Positions 7,718-16,017 of a stretch of DNA of 64,000 bases are shown piece by piece. Source of the DNA: Microbacterium flavum (lineage in GTDB: Bacteria > Actinomycetota > Actinomycetes > Actinomycetales > Microbacteriaceae); NCBI RefSeq assembly GCF_018717645.1, contig NZ_JAFLHG010000003.1:124001-188000 (forward strand), in the 5' to 3' direction. The position numbers and the translations under genes are program-made. A model generated the notes under the pieces. The model was given only the letters and a program-made list of their open reading frames with translations, was not told the origin of the DNA and did no database searches. Every line of letters begins with the position of its first letter. Position 1 is the first letter of the stretch.

Positions 7718-8902
7718 GTGCAGGTCGTCGACATCATCGCCCTGGGCATCCTGGTGGTCGCACTGATCGCCGGACTCGCCCGCGGATTCTTCGCGAGCCT
7801 CGGCACGGTCGTCGGCATGGTCCTCGGTGCCGTCGCCGCGCTCTGGGGTCTGCCGCTCGTGACCCCGTGGCTCTCGGGGATCCTGCCCGAAGGCGGATGG
7901 CGTGCGGCCGCGCTGGCCGCTGCGGCGCTCGTGATCGTCCTCCTGGGCACGGCTGCCGGCGCGGCGGTCGGCCGAGCCATCCGGCGCGGCGTCGACCGCG
8001 GCCGGCTCCGCGGCCTGGAACGCTTCTTCGGCGGCGTCCTGAGCCTTTCCGCCACCGGCCTCGCGCTGCTGCTGGTCGCCACCGGGATCGGCGCCGCCGG
8101 CATCCCGGGCGTCTCGTCGGCGGTCGCCTCCTCACGGGTCATCGCTGCGCTCGACACGATCACACCGGCTCCGGTCGACGACGCGCTCGCAACGGCCCGC
8201 GGACTGCTGCTGTCCGAGGGGATCCCCCGGCTGCAGGCGGTCATCGGCGAGGCCGTGGCCCCGACCTCGCCGCCGGTCACGCTCGATGAGCCCGCGCTGC
8301 AGGCGGCCGCGGCCTCGGTCGCGCGCGTGAGCGGAACGGCGTACGCGTGCGGGGTGTCCATGACGGGATCCGGCTTCGTCGCCGCGCCCGGCCTCGTCGT
8401 CACGAACGCGCATGTCGTGGCCGGGGTCGACACGCCGATCGTGGAGCTCCCGGGCGGCCGCGCCGGCGAGGGGCGCATCGTTCTGTTCGATCCCGTCGTC
8501 GATCTCGCCGTGATCGCCGTCGGAGCCCTGGGCGATGCGCCGCTGACGATCGCCGATCCCGTCCCGGCCGGCACGCAGGCCGTCGTGCAGGGGTACCCGC
8601 ACGGGGGCCCGTTCACGAGCGGACCCGCCGCGGTGCTCTGGGTGGGGACAGCGCCGGTGCCCGACATCTCCGACAGCACCCTGCACCCGCGCGAGGTCTA
8701 CCAGCTCGCCGCCGAGGTCCGGCCGGGCAACTCCGGTGGACCGCTGCTCGATGAGAGCGGCGCCGTGGTCGGCGTGGTGTTCGCCCGCGCGGCCGACGAT
8801 GACACCCGCGGCTTCGCGATGACGACGAACGAGCTGCGTCCGGTGCTCGCGGCCGTGTCGGCCGACTCGCCGCCCGTGGCCTCCGGCGACTGCGCGCGCT
8901 GA
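7718..8902 (+). CDS. marP: MarP-like membrane serine protease (CvpA domain plus trypsin-like domain)
   Basis: A 394-residue protein with four predicted N-terminal membrane helices (about residues 4-25, 29-50, 63-87 and 105-130) of the CvpA/colicin V production type. A trypsin-like protease domain follows from about residue 195. The catalytic triad is visible: His in VVTNAHVVAG, Asp in DPVVDLAVIAV and Ser in RPGNSGGPLL. The layout is that of MarP (Rv3671c), a periplasmic protease needed for acid resistance in Mycobacterium tuberculosis; the same stress role here is an inference. GTG is chosen as start because GGAGGAGG lies 4 nt upstream and hydrophobic sequence begins at once. A divergent Nudix gene lies upstream. 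Confidence 0.88.
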   Translation: MQVVDIIALGILVVALIAGLARGFFASLGTVVGMVLGAVAALWGLPLVTPWLSGILPEGGWRAAALAAAALVIVLLGTAAGAAVGRAIRRGVDRGRLRGLERFFGGVLSLSATGLALLLVATGIGAAGIPGVSSAVASSRVIAALDTITPAPVDDALATARGLLLSEGIPRLQAVIGEAVAPTSPPVTLDEPALQAAAASVARVSGTAYACGVSMTGSGFVAAPGLVVTNAHVVAGVDTPIVELPGGRAGEGRIVLFDPVVDLAVIAVGALGDAPLTIADPVPAGTQAVVQGYPHGGPFTSGPAAVLWVGTAPVPDISDSTLHPREVYQLAAEVRPGNSGGPLLDESGAVVGVVFARAADDDTRGFAMTTNELRPVLAAVSADSPPVASGDCAR

Positions 8903-8928
8903 CGCGCGTTCGCCGGCACCCCAGGCGC

Positions 8929-8934
8929 TATGCT
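8929..8934 (+). promoter_or_regulatory. -10 element of the glycine riboswitch-gcv transcript
   Basis: TATGCT, with transcription predicted to start near 8941, about 25 nt ahead of the first aptamer. The region 17 nt upstream (GCGTTC) is a poor -35. Confidence 0.45.
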
Positions 8935-8965
8935 GACAGGGCAACTGAAGACAGGCCGCATGACG

Positions 8966-9178
8966 CGCGCGGGAGAGCCCCGGCATCCATCCAGAGGAGG
9001 GATGCCGAGCACCGAAGGAGCAAGCCTCCCCGCCAATCTCTCAGGTCCGCGTACCGCTCGCGTCCGGCCGCTCTGAAAAGCGATCCCTCGGGATCCGCCG
9101 ACGGTGAAAGCCCCTCGACGACTCGGTCCCCGAGCGTATCGGGGGGTGAAGCTCTCAGGCCCATGACAGAGGGGGAGT
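8966..9178 (+). ncRNA. Tandem glycine riboswitch
   Basis: This region has the hallmarks of the two-aptamer glycine riboswitch. Aptamer 1 (about 8968-9046) opens with GCGGGAGAGCC, has the ACCGAAGGAGCAAGCC core and closes with AATCTCTCAGG. Aptamer 2 (about 9071-9176) opens with CTCTGAAAAGCG, has the CCGACGGTGAAAG core and closes with GGGGTGAAGCTCTCAGG followed by CATGACAGAGGGGGA. The linker between them is short. It sits directly before gcvT-gcvH-gcvP, the classic target, where glycine binding turns on glycine breakdown. With its leader it fills the 325-nt gap between the protease gene and gcvT. Confidence 0.93.
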
Positions 9179-9181
9179 TCA

Positions 9182-9202
9182 CGCCTGCCGGGCCGGCAGG
9201 CG
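9182..9202 (+). promoter_or_regulatory. Hairpin in the riboswitch expression platform
   Basis: CGCCTGCCGG (9182-9191) and CCGGCAGGCG (9193-9202) are perfect complements; allowing a real loop gives 8 pairs around GGGCC. It lies 4 nt after the aptamer and about 15 nt before the GGGAG ribosome-binding site of gcvT. There is no T-run, so it is not a plain intrinsic terminator. Confidence 0.6.
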
Positions 9203-9227
9203 CCGACCCGATGCTCCGGGAGAACTC

Positions 9228-10346
9228 ATGTCTGACCTCCGCACCACCGCTCTGCACGATCGCCATGCCGCCCTCGGGGCGTCCTTCACGGACTTCGGCG
9301 GATGGTCGATGCCGGTCCGCTACACCTCGGATCTCGCCGAGCACCACGCGGTGCGCCAGGCGGCGGGACTGTTCGACATCTCCCACATGGCCGAGTTCAC
9401 GCTCACGGGCGCGGGTGCCGGTGCCGTCCTCGACCACGCCCTCGCCGGGCGGATCTCGACCATGAAGATCGGCAAGGCGAAATACTCGCTGCTCCTCGAC
9501 GAGGCGGGTGGGGTCGTCGACGACGTCATCGTCTACCGCCGGGGCGAGGACGACTTCCTCGTGATCTCCAACGCCGGCAACCGGGCGCTCGTCGCCGCGA
9601 CCCTCGAGCGATACGCGGGGGATGCCGCGATCACCGACATCTCCGATGACGTCGCCCTCATTGCGGTGCAGGGCCCCCGTGCCCGCGCGATCGTCGAGGC
9701 GGCCGACGGCGCCGAGGGGGGCATCGAGGGCGTGACGCCTGCGCTGGAGGACCTCGGCTACTACGCCTGGTCGGCCGGGACCTTCGCGGGCGAGCCCCTC
9801 TTCATCGCCCGCACCGGCTACACGGGTGAGGATGGATTCGAGCTGATGGTCCCGAACGCCGTCGCGCCTGCCCTCTGGGACGCGCTGTGGAGCGCCGGCG
9901 AACCGCTCGGCCTCGTCCCGGCGGGCCTCGCCGCGCGCGACACGCTGCGCCTGGAAGCGGGGATGCCGCTCCACGGGCACGAGCTGTCACCGGACATCCT
10001 CCCCGTTCAGGCGGGTCTCGGACGTGTCGTCGCGATGGACAAGGACGACTTCGTCGGCAAGGCCGCACTCGAGAGCGCCCCCTCGGCGGAGCTGCCCGTG
10101 CTCGTCGGCCTGACCGCCGAGGGCCGCCGCGCCGGCCGCGCCGGTTACGCCGTGCTGGATGCCGACGGCGCGCCCGTCGGCGAGATCACGAGCGGAGCGC
10201 TCAGCCCGACGCTCGGACATCCCATCGCGATGGCCTTCATCCCGTCGGCGCTCTCCGAGCCCGGCACCCCTCTCTTCATCGATGTGCGGGGAACCCGCAT
10301 CCCCGCGACCGTGACCGCTCTGCCTTTCTATCGGAGGACCGCATGA
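9228..10346 (+). CDS. gcvT: Glycine cleavage system T protein (aminomethyltransferase)
   Basis: A 372-residue enzyme that releases ammonia from the aminomethyl group on lipoyl-GcvH and makes 5,10-methylene-tetrahydrofolate. Seen: the N-terminal [20 protein letters not shown] segment, [36 protein letters not shown] (about 190-201) and [20 protein letters not shown], all standard GcvT blocks. The ATG at 9228 follows GGGAG by 5 nt. It is the first gene after the glycine riboswitch and overlaps gcvH by ATGA. Length is normal. Confidence 0.97.
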   Translation: MSDLRTTALHDRHAALGASFTDFGGWSMPVRYTSDLAEHHAVRQAAGLFDISHMAEFTLTGAGAGAVLDHALAGRISTMKIGKAKYSLLLDEAGGVVDDVIVYRRGEDDFLVISNAGNRALVAATLERYAGDAAITDISDDVALIAVQGPRARAIVEAADGAEGGIEGVTPALEDLGYYAWSAGTFAGEPLFIARTGYTGEDGFELMVPNAVAPALWDALWSAGEPLGLVPAGLAARDTLRLEAGMPLHGHELSPDILPVQAGLGRVVAMDKDDFVGKAALESAPSAELPVLVGLTAEGRRAGRAGYAVLDADGAPVGEITSGALSPTLGHPIAMAFIPSALSEPGTPLFIDVRGTRIPATVTALPFYRRTA

Positions 10347-10723
10347 CCGACCTGACCGCACTCAAGTACACCGACGAGCACGAGTGGGTCGCCCTCGAGG
10401 GCGACGTCGCGACCGTCGGGATCACCGACTACGCCGCCGACAAGCTCGGCGACGTCGTCTTCGTCGACCTGCCGTCCGTCGGATCGTCCGTCACGGCGGG
10501 CGAGGTCTGCGGCGAGATCGAGTCGACCAAGTCGGTCGGCGAGCTCTACGCCCCGCTCACGGGCGAGATCCTCGAGGTCAACGACGCCGTCGTCGATGAC
10601 CCGGCATCCGTCAACGGCGACGCGTTCGGTGCATGGCTCGTCAAGATCCGCGTCGAGCCCGCCGATGTGGACGCGCTCATGGACCGCGCGGCCTACGCGC
10701 TGCTCACCGGCGGCGAGGCGTGA
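10343..10723 (+). CDS. gcvH: Glycine cleavage system H protein
   Basis: A 126-residue lipoyl carrier protein that shuttles the aminomethyl group from GcvP to GcvT and electrons to dihydrolipoyl dehydrogenase. The lipoyl-lysine is Lys63 in the [12 protein letters not shown] motif; KYTDEHEWV near the N-terminus and [16 protein letters not shown] are also typical. The ATG overlaps the gcvT stop and the gene end overlaps the gcvP start, so the three proteins are made in a coupled series. Normal length. Confidence 0.97.
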   Translation: MTDLTALKYTDEHEWVALEGDVATVGITDYAADKLGDVVFVDLPSVGSSVTAGEVCGEIESTKSVGELYAPLTGEILEVNDAVVDDPASVNGDAFGAWLVKIRVEPADVDALMDRAAYALLTGGEA

Positions 10724-13665
10724 GCTCCGCCGCCGGCCGGCGCGACGAGGAGTTCCGCGACCGCCACATCGGCACGGACGCCGATGCCCAGGCGATCATG
10801 CTGAACGCGCTCGGCTACGGCTCGGTCGACGAGCTCGTCGAGCGAGCGGTCCCGGCATCCATCCACGCCGCGCCGGTGCGCGAGTCTGCGATCCCGTCCG
10901 CGGCCACCGAGGCTGAGGCGCTGGCGGAGCTTCGTGGGCTCGCGGATCTCAACCGTCCTGCCCGCTCGCTCATCGGACTCGGCTACTACGACACGATCAC
11001 CCCCTCGGTGATCGCGCGGAACGTGTTCGAGAACCCCTCCTGGTACACGGCGTACACGCCGTACCAGCCGGAGATCTCGCAGGGGCGTCTGGAGGCGCTC
11101 ATCAACTTCCAGACGATGGTGACCGACCTCACGGGGCTCGCGACGGCGAACGCGTCCATGCTCGACGAGTCGACCGCGGTCGTGGAGGGCATGCTCGTCG
11201 CCCGCCGCGCGTCGCGCTCGAAGAGCAGCGTCTTCCTCGTCGATGCCGACGCCCTGCCGCAGACGAAGGCGCTGCTCGCGCACCGCGCCGCCGCGCTCGG
11301 CATCCAGATCCACGAGTTCGACCCCTCGACGATCTCGGGGAGCGACGGTGGCTCGGACGCCGCGGGGCCGGTCCCTGAGCTTGTCGATGGTCCGGTCCCT
11401 GAGCTTGTCGAAGGGTTCGGCGCCTTCATCCAGTACCCCGGCGCCTCGGGGCGCGTCTGGGACCCGTCCGAGGTCATCGCCGCGGTGCAGGCTCAGGGCG
11501 GCCTCGCGGTCGTCGCGGCGGACCTCCTGGCCCTCACCCTGCTGCGCTCGCCCGGATCGCTCGGCGCCGACATCGTGGTCGGCACGACGCAGCGCTTCGG
11601 CGTCCCGATGGGGTTCGGCGGACCGCACGCCGGCTACATGGCCGTCCGCGCGGGCCTCGAGCGCCAGCTCCCCGGGCGCCTCGTCGGCGTGTCGCAGGAT
11701 GCCGCGGGCAAGCCCGCCTACCGTCTGTCGCTGCAGACGCGTGAGCAGCACATCCGCCGCGAGAAGGCGACGTCGAACATCTGCACCGCGCAGGTGCTGC
11801 TCGCCGTCATGGCATCCATGTACGCCGTCTACCACGGGCCTGACGGTCTGCGCCGCATCGCGACCGAGGTCGCCACGAAGGCGCATCTGCTGCGCGACTG
11901 GATCGTGGATGCCGGGGCGGATGTTCTCCACGAGCACTTCTTCGACACGATCATCGTGTCGGTGCCGGGCCGGGCCGAGGAGGTCGTGGCGGCTGCGCGT
12001 GAGCGCGGGTTCCAGCTGTGGTTCCGAAGCGCGGATTCGGTCGGCGTCTCGGTCGACGAGACGACGACGGCGGCGGAGCTGCACGCGCTCGCCCAGGTGT
12101 TCGGCGGGCCGGAGCGGCGCGCGTTCGGGTTCTCGGCGAACCAGGGGACGGGGCTCTTCCCGGAATCCCTGCGCCGCACGGACGAGTTCCTGACGCATCC
12201 CGTCTTCCATGCGCACCACTCCGAGACGGCGATGATGCGCTATCTCAAGCAGCTCGCCGACCGCGATTACGCGCTCGACCGGGGGATGATCCCGCTCGGC
12301 TCGTGCACGATGAAGCTCAACGCCGCGACCGAGATGGCCGCCGTATCGTGGCCGGAGTTCGCGCGCGTGCACCCCTTCGCCCCGGCGGAGGATGTCGCCG
12401 GGTACCTCGTGCTCATCGACCAGCTCGAGTCGTGGCTGGCGGAGATCACCGGGTACGACGCGGTGTCGCTGCAGCCGAACGCCGGGTCGCAGGGCGAGCT
12501 GGCGGGCCTGCTCGCGATCCGCGGATACCACCATTCCCGCGGCGATCTCGCGCGCGACGTGTGCCTGATCCCCTCGTCGGCGCACGGCACCAACGCGGCA
12601 TCCGCCGTGCTGGCCGGCATGCGCGTGGTCGTCGTCGCGTGCGACGAGGCCGGCAACGTCGACCTCGGCGACCTCCGCGCGAAGATCGAGACGCACGCCG
12701 ACGCGCTCGCGGCGCTCATGATCACCTACCCGTCGACGCACGGGGTGTACGAGCAGGACGTGATGGACATCACCGCCGCGGTGCACGACGCCGGCGGCCA
12801 GGTCTACGTCGACGGGGCGAACATGAACGCGCTCGTCGGGTTCGCGCGCTTCGGCGACCTCGGCGGCGACGTCTCGCACCTGAACCTGCACAAGACGTTC
12901 GCCATCCCCCACGGCGGCGGCGGCCCGGGGGTCGGACCTGTGGCGGCGAAGGCGCATCTGGCGCCGTTCCTGCCGTCCCACCCGCTCGCCCAGCGTGCGG
13001 AGCACGCGGGCGGGTTCGTCTTCGACGGCGGTCCGATCTCGGCGGCGCCCTACGGCTCGGCATCCATTCTGGCGATCTCGTGGGCGTACATCCGGATGAT
13101 GGGCGCGGCGGGGCTTCGGGATGCCACAGGAGCCGCGGTGCTCTCGGCCAACTACATCGCGGCGCGGCTGCGCGAGCACTACCCCGTGCTGTACGCGGGG
13201 GAGGGCGGCCTCGTCGCGCACGAGTGCATCCTCGACCTGCGTCCGCTCAAGGAGGAGACCGGCATCACCGTCGACGACGTCGCCAAGCGACTGATCGACT
13301 ACGGGTTCCACGCGCCGACGATGTCGTTCCCGGTGGCGGGGACTCTCATGGTCGAGCCGACCGAGTCCGAGGACCTGGGCGAGATCGAGCGCTTCATCGA
13401 GGCGATGATCGCGATCCGCGCCGAGGCGTCGCGTGTGCACGCGGGGGAGTGGCCGGCATCCGACAACCCGCTCGTGAACGCGCCGCACACCGCGGAGGCC
13501 GTCGTGGTGTCGGAATGGGCGCATCCGTACTCGCGGGAGCTCGCCGTCTACCCCGTGCACACGCTCGTGCGCACGAAGTACTGGCCGCCCGTCCGCCGCA
13601 TCGACAACGCCTACGGCGACCGCAACCTCGTCTGCGCCTGCCCGCCCATCGAGGCCTTCGCCTGA
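10720..13665 (+). CDS. gcvP: Glycine dehydrogenase (decarboxylating), P protein
   Basis: A 981-residue PLP enzyme that decarboxylates glycine and passes the aminomethyl group to GcvH. It is the long single-chain form with both halves of the split type: RHIG near the N-terminus, [33 protein letters not shown] sequence, [10 protein letters not shown] at about residue 527, SAHGTNAAS, and the PLP-lysine Lys725 in LHKTF followed by a Gly-rich loop. The GTG start overlaps the gcvH stop (GTGA). Residues 217-232 are an eight-residue tandem repeat ([16 protein letters not shown]) made by an inserted DNA repeat, in a loop just before FIQYPG. The frame is intact and the enzyme is expected to work. Confidence 0.97.
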   Translation: MSSAAGRRDEEFRDRHIGTDADAQAIMLNALGYGSVDELVERAVPASIHAAPVRESAIPSAATEAEALAELRGLADLNRPARSLIGLGYYDTITPSVIARNVFENPSWYTAYTPYQPEISQGRLEALINFQTMVTDLTGLATANASMLDESTAVVEGMLVARRASRSKSSVFLVDADALPQTKALLAHRAAALGIQIHEFDPSTISGSDGGSDAAGPVPELVDGPVPELVEGFGAFIQYPGASGRVWDPSEVIAAVQAQGGLAVVAADLLALTLLRSPGSLGADIVVGTTQRFGVPMGFGGPHAGYMAVRAGLERQLPGRLVGVSQDAAGKPAYRLSLQTREQHIRREKATSNICTAQVLLAVMASMYAVYHGPDGLRRIATEVATKAHLLRDWIVDAGADVLHEHFFDTIIVSVPGRAEEVVAAARERGFQLWFRSADSVGVSVDETTTAAELHALAQVFGGPERRAFGFSANQGTGLFPESLRRTDEFLTHPVFHAHHSETAMMRYLKQLADRDYALDRGMIPLGSCTMKLNAATEMAAVSWPEFARVHPFAPAEDVAGYLVLIDQLESWLAEITGYDAVSLQPNAGSQGELAGLLAIRGYHHSRGDLARDVCLIPSSAHGTNAASAVLAGMRVVVVACDEAGNVDLGDLRAKIETHADALAALMITYPSTHGVYEQDVMDITAAVHDAGGQVYVDGANMNALVGFARFGDLGGDVSHLNLHKTFAIPHGGGGPGVGPVAAKAHLAPFLPSHPLAQRAEHAGGFVFDGGPISAAPYGSASILAISWAYIRMMGAAGLRDATGAAVLSANYIAARLREHYPVLYAGEGGLVAHECILDLRPLKEETGITVDDVAKRLIDYGFHAPTMSFPVAGTLMVEPTESEDLGEIERFIEAMIAIRAEASRVHAGEWPASDNPLVNAPHTAEAVVVSEWAHPYSRELAVYPVHTLVRTKYWPPVRRIDNAYGDRNLVCACPPIEAFA
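11368..11415 (+). repeat. Two in-frame copies of a 24-bp repeat inside gcvP
   Basis: Units 11368-11391 and 11392-11415 share CCGGTCCCTGAGCTTGTCGA and differ only near the 3' end (TGGT against AGGG). The 24-bp period is eight codons, so the frame is kept. From memory, the complementary sequence (CTTCGACAAGCTCAGGGACC) is a common dispersed repeat in Microbacterium and related genomes, usually between genes. Confidence 0.85.
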
Positions 13666-13714
13666 CCCCGCTCGCGCCGCGCTCGCGCGCTCGCGCGCTC
13701 TCCGCGCCCCCTGA

Positions 13715-13789
13715 CCGCGAGACACCGACTTCGCGCCGAGACACCGGTGCACAACGGATGCCTCGGTGCAGGGACGGTGTCTCACGGCC
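13715..13789. repeat. Palindromic repeat A, left copy
   Basis: A 75-nt element matching the right copy at 14925-14999 without gaps at 67 of 75 positions (counted by eye). It contains four GAGACACCG-type units, two in each direction, forming nested inverted repeats. A GC-rich tract related to that beside the right copy follows at 13804-13830. It lies in the gap between the converging gcvP and the AbiEi-like gene. Confidence 0.85.
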
Positions 13790-13833
13790 CTCGGGCGCGG
13801 GGCGCGGCGGGCGGGCCGGCGGGCGGGCGGGGG

Positions 13834-14814
13834 TCAGGGCGCGCCGCGGAGGGCGGGCGCGAGCGAGCTCAGCAGCCCCAGGTCGGGCGGTCGGAGGATC
13901 GGGAGTCCGGCCGAGAGCAGCATTGCGCGCAGCTGCGCCGGTGCGCTCACGTCCGACCACGACCAGTGTTGGACGGTGTCCACCCCGTGGCGCAAGAGAC
14001 GGGCATCCCGAGCACGACGCGCGCGGAGCGCCTCGCGCGCATCACCGAACGCGCCGCTGTACTTCACGTCGCCGTCGGCTTCTCCGCCGACGAGGCGTCC
14101 GCCCCGCCACCACGCGAAGTCGAGCCGATCGTCGTCTCCGGGCTCGGGCCCCCGTACCCAGACCTGCAGTTCGGGGAGAGGGAATCCGAGCGCCTCGATC
14201 ACGGTCGCGCTGACTGACTCGAGCGGCGACTCCGGGACCGCCGACGCGCGGTCGAAGACCTCGCGTGCGCGACGCCGACCCCGCGAGGACGGATGTGTCT
14301 CGCTCATCGCCCGCATCCGTCCGACGGTGAGAGTGGGATCCGCGCGCAGCGCTGCATCCGCGATCGCGCGGCCCACGGCGGGATGCCGCAGACGCGCCAT
14401 ATCGACCGCGATCTCCTCGTACGACGCCACGGGCACGCCGGCGAGATCATCGTGGCGTGGCATCCGCTCGGCGGAGTGGAACCGGATGTCTGCGATCGCG
14501 CGCGTCGTCGCCGATCCGGGCGTGACGGCGTGGATGTGCGGTGGTTCGCCGAAGACGGGGAGCCCGCGGAGAACCGCCGCGGACTCCCGGACGAACACCG
14601 CGCCCGGGTACACGTGCGCTGCAGCGTGGACGCGGGCGAGGTACCGATCCCAGGGCGCGAGGGATCGCCACACGGATGCCGGTGCGTAGATCCCACGCCG
14701 CACGCGCACCAGTTCGCCGCTGCGCACCCCGCGATCGCCGTGCGGGGAGCCGGCCCGATCAAGGAGCGGGACGGGGGACGCGAGGGCCTCGCCGGGAGCG
14801 ATGAGCAGCGACAT
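13834..14814 (-). CDS. AbiEi-antitoxin-like / Vsr-like nuclease-fold protein
   Basis: A 326-residue protein. The N-terminal part (about 1-90, with SGELVRVRRGIYAPASVW) resembles the winged-helix domain of type IV AbiEi antitoxins. The C-terminal part (about 215-300) has RLDFAWW, then GEADGDVKY, spaced like the D...ExDxK catalytic pattern of Vsr/DUF559 nucleases of the PD-(D/E)XK fold. Such two-part proteins are frequent single genes in Microbacteriaceae. No AbiEii toxin gene is adjacent, so a toxin-antitoxin role is not supported. The ATG at 14814 is chosen because GAGG lies about 8 nt upstream; the frame runs further up without good signals. Copies of repeat A lie on both sides. Confidence 0.7.
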   Translation of the reverse strand: MSLLIAPGEALASPVPLLDRAGSPHGDRGVRSGELVRVRRGIYAPASVWRSLAPWDRYLARVHAAAHVYPGAVFVRESAAVLRGLPVFGEPPHIHAVTPGSATTRAIADIRFHSAERMPRHDDLAGVPVASYEEIAVDMARLRHPAVGRAIADAALRADPTLTVGRMRAMSETHPSSRGRRRAREVFDRASAVPESPLESVSATVIEALGFPLPELQVWVRGPEPGDDDRLDFAWWRGGRLVGGEADGDVKYSGAFGDAREALRARRARDARLLRHGVDTVQHWSWSDVSAPAQLRAMLLSAGLPILRPPDLGLLSSLAPALRGAP

Positions 14815-14924
14815 CTGCACATCCTCACCGCGCACAGCGCCTGGCCGGGCGCGCTGGGCGACTTCCGTGGACAACTCCCGCCCGCCCGCGCCTGTGGACG
14901 AGGTGTGGCCCCGGCCTCCCATCT

Positions 14925-14999
14925 CCGCGAGACACCGTCTTCGCGCCGAGACGCCGGTGCACAACGGGTGTCTCGGTGCACAGCCGGTGTCTCGCGGCC
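14925..14999. repeat. Palindromic repeat A, right copy
   Basis: The outer arms CCGCGAGACACCG (14925-14937) and CGGTGTCTCGCGG (14985-14997) are perfect 13-nt complements. Inner units GAGACGCCGGTGCAC and TGTCTCGGTGCAC lie between them. A GC-rich tract (15001-15047) fills the space to the stop of the CPBP gene. It has the same orientation as the left copy. Confidence 0.88.
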
Positions 15000-15055
15000 G
15001 GCGGCGGGCGGCCGGCGGGCGGGATGGCGGCCGGCGGGCGTCCCCGCGAACGCGG

Positions 15056-15856
15056 TCAGAACAGGGCGGGCCACCAGGCGGCGGCGAGCGGGTATCCGAC
15101 GAACGCGATGACGTCGATGACGGTGTGCGCGATCACGAGGGGCATCACCCGGCCGAAGCGCTGGTAGACCCAGCCGAACACGATGCCCATCGCGACGTTG
15201 CCGACGATCGAGCCGAAGCCCTGATACGCGTGATACGCCCCCCGGAGCGCGGCGGTCCCGAGGATGATCGTCCACGTGCCCCACCCGAGGCGGCGCAGCC
15301 GGTCGAAGAGGTAGCCGATGAAGATGACCTCTTCGGTGAGTCCCGCGCGCACCGCGGCGAGGAGGAGCAGCGGCACGGTCCACCACGAGGCGTCCAGCGG
15401 CGCGGCATCCACCTGCACCGTCACGCCCAGCGCGCGCCCCGCCGCGTAGAGGCCGAGGCCCGGCACGCCGATGACGAGGACGAGCAGGATGCCTGCGCCG
15501 GCATCTCTCCCGAAGCGGCGGAAGTCCAGCCCGATCCGCCGGAACGCCGAGCGCCCGGGCTCCCACAGCAGGTAGATCGCGAGCGCGATCGGCGCGAACC
15601 CGAAGAAGGCCTGCACGAACTGGTACAGCACGTCCCAGAACTCCTGCGCGTTCGCGCCGGGGTTCAGAGCGGTCGACTGGTCGCCGAGTGATTGCTCGCG
15701 CGTGAGCGCCTGCACCAGCTGCAGCACCGAGTACACCGCCGAGCGCCCGACCGAGAGGGCGAGCACGATGGCGATCTCCCACCAGAGCGACATGCGCAGG
15801 CGAGGGCCGGATGCCGGGGGCGTCGCCGCGCCGAATGGGTCACGATCGCGGCTCAT
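15056..15856 (-). CDS. CPBP family membrane protein (type II CAAX-like protease)
   Basis: A 266-residue membrane protein with about six to seven helices. CPBP motifs are present: LTEEVIFIGYLFDR (motif 1), GAYHAYQGF (motif 2) and VIAHTVIDVIAF (motif 3), giving the Glu and His residues of the Abi/Rce1-type site. The family motif 1 is EEx3R; here the arginine position is isoleucine, as far as I recall a variant seen in other actinobacterial members. Activity is therefore uncertain. Relatives cleave prenylated or peptide substrates in membranes and several protect against bacteriocins. The ATG at 15856 is preferred over upstream ATGs at 15877 and 15874, since CAATCT lies 6 nt before it. Divergent from the first peptide transporter. 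Confidence 0.8.
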   Translation of the reverse strand: MSRDRDPFGAATPPASGPRLRMSLWWEIAIVLALSVGRSAVYSVLQLVQALTREQSLGDQSTALNPGANAQEFWDVLYQFVQAFFGFAPIALAIYLLWEPGRSAFRRIGLDFRRFGRDAGAGILLVLVIGVPGLGLYAAGRALGVTVQVDAAPLDASWWTVPLLLLAAVRAGLTEEVIFIGYLFDRLRRLGWGTWTIILGTAALRGAYHAYQGFGSIVGNVAMGIVFGWVYQRFGRVMPLVIAHTVIDVIAFVGYPLAAAWWPALF

Positions 15857-15872
15857 CTTGTCAGATTGCCAC

Positions 15873-15920
15873 ATCATCCCGGACTTGAGTTAAGTGTTTG
15901 TAACGCTTTCCCGGGATGAT
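15873..15920. promoter_or_regulatory. Inverted repeat between CPBP gene and peptide transporter (candidate operator)
   Basis: ATCATCCCGG (15873-15882) and CCGGGATGAT (15911-15920) are perfect complements 28 nt apart. Inside them AAGTGTT and AACGCTT form a second, imperfect inverted pair. The right arm abuts the -35 of the transporter promoter, so a bound regulator could block RNA polymerase. The regulator is unknown. Confidence 0.5.
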
Positions 15921-15949
15921 TTGTCGAAGAGTGATCCGTTACTTACAGT
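15921..15949 (+). promoter_or_regulatory. Promoter of peptide transporter cluster 1
   Basis: TTGTCG (15921-15926), a 17-nt spacer and TACAGT (15944-15949). Transcription would start near 15956, giving a leader of about 62 nt before the TTG at 16018. Confidence 0.5.
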
Positions 15950-16017
15950 TTCCCTATTCCCGCCCCTGCGTTCTCACAGCACGCCGTGGGCGATTCACCC
16001 TTGCACAGGAGGACAAG

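Noticed and set aside
9163..9465. A small plus-strand ORF starting inside the riboswitch
   Set aside because: Its start is the CATGACAGAG 3' end of the aptamer and it overlaps gcvT out of frame; it is explained by the RNA element.
11341..11420. Frameshift or damage in gcvP at the repeat
   Set aside because: The insert is 48 bp, the frame is kept and the downstream half, including Lys725, is intact.
10693..13785. A 1030-codon minus-strand ORF over gcvP
   Set aside because: It is a shadow of a clear gcvP gene, with repetitive Arg/Asp/Val-rich translation and no family motif; such ORFs are expected at this GC.
13834..14814. Complete AbiE toxin-antitoxin pair
   Set aside because: No AbiEii nucleotidyltransferase-like gene lies on either side; only the antitoxin-like domain is present.
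13715..14999. CRISPR-like array from the repeated GAGACACCG units
   Set aside because: The units are palindromic and cluster in two elements 1.2 kb apart with a gene between; there are no regular spacers and no cas genes.
15916..16017. Longer N-terminus for peptide-binding protein 1 (ATG at 15916)
   Set aside because: It would overlap the promoter, and place a non-signal sequence before the lipoprotein signal; TTG 16018 has an ideal AGGAGG.
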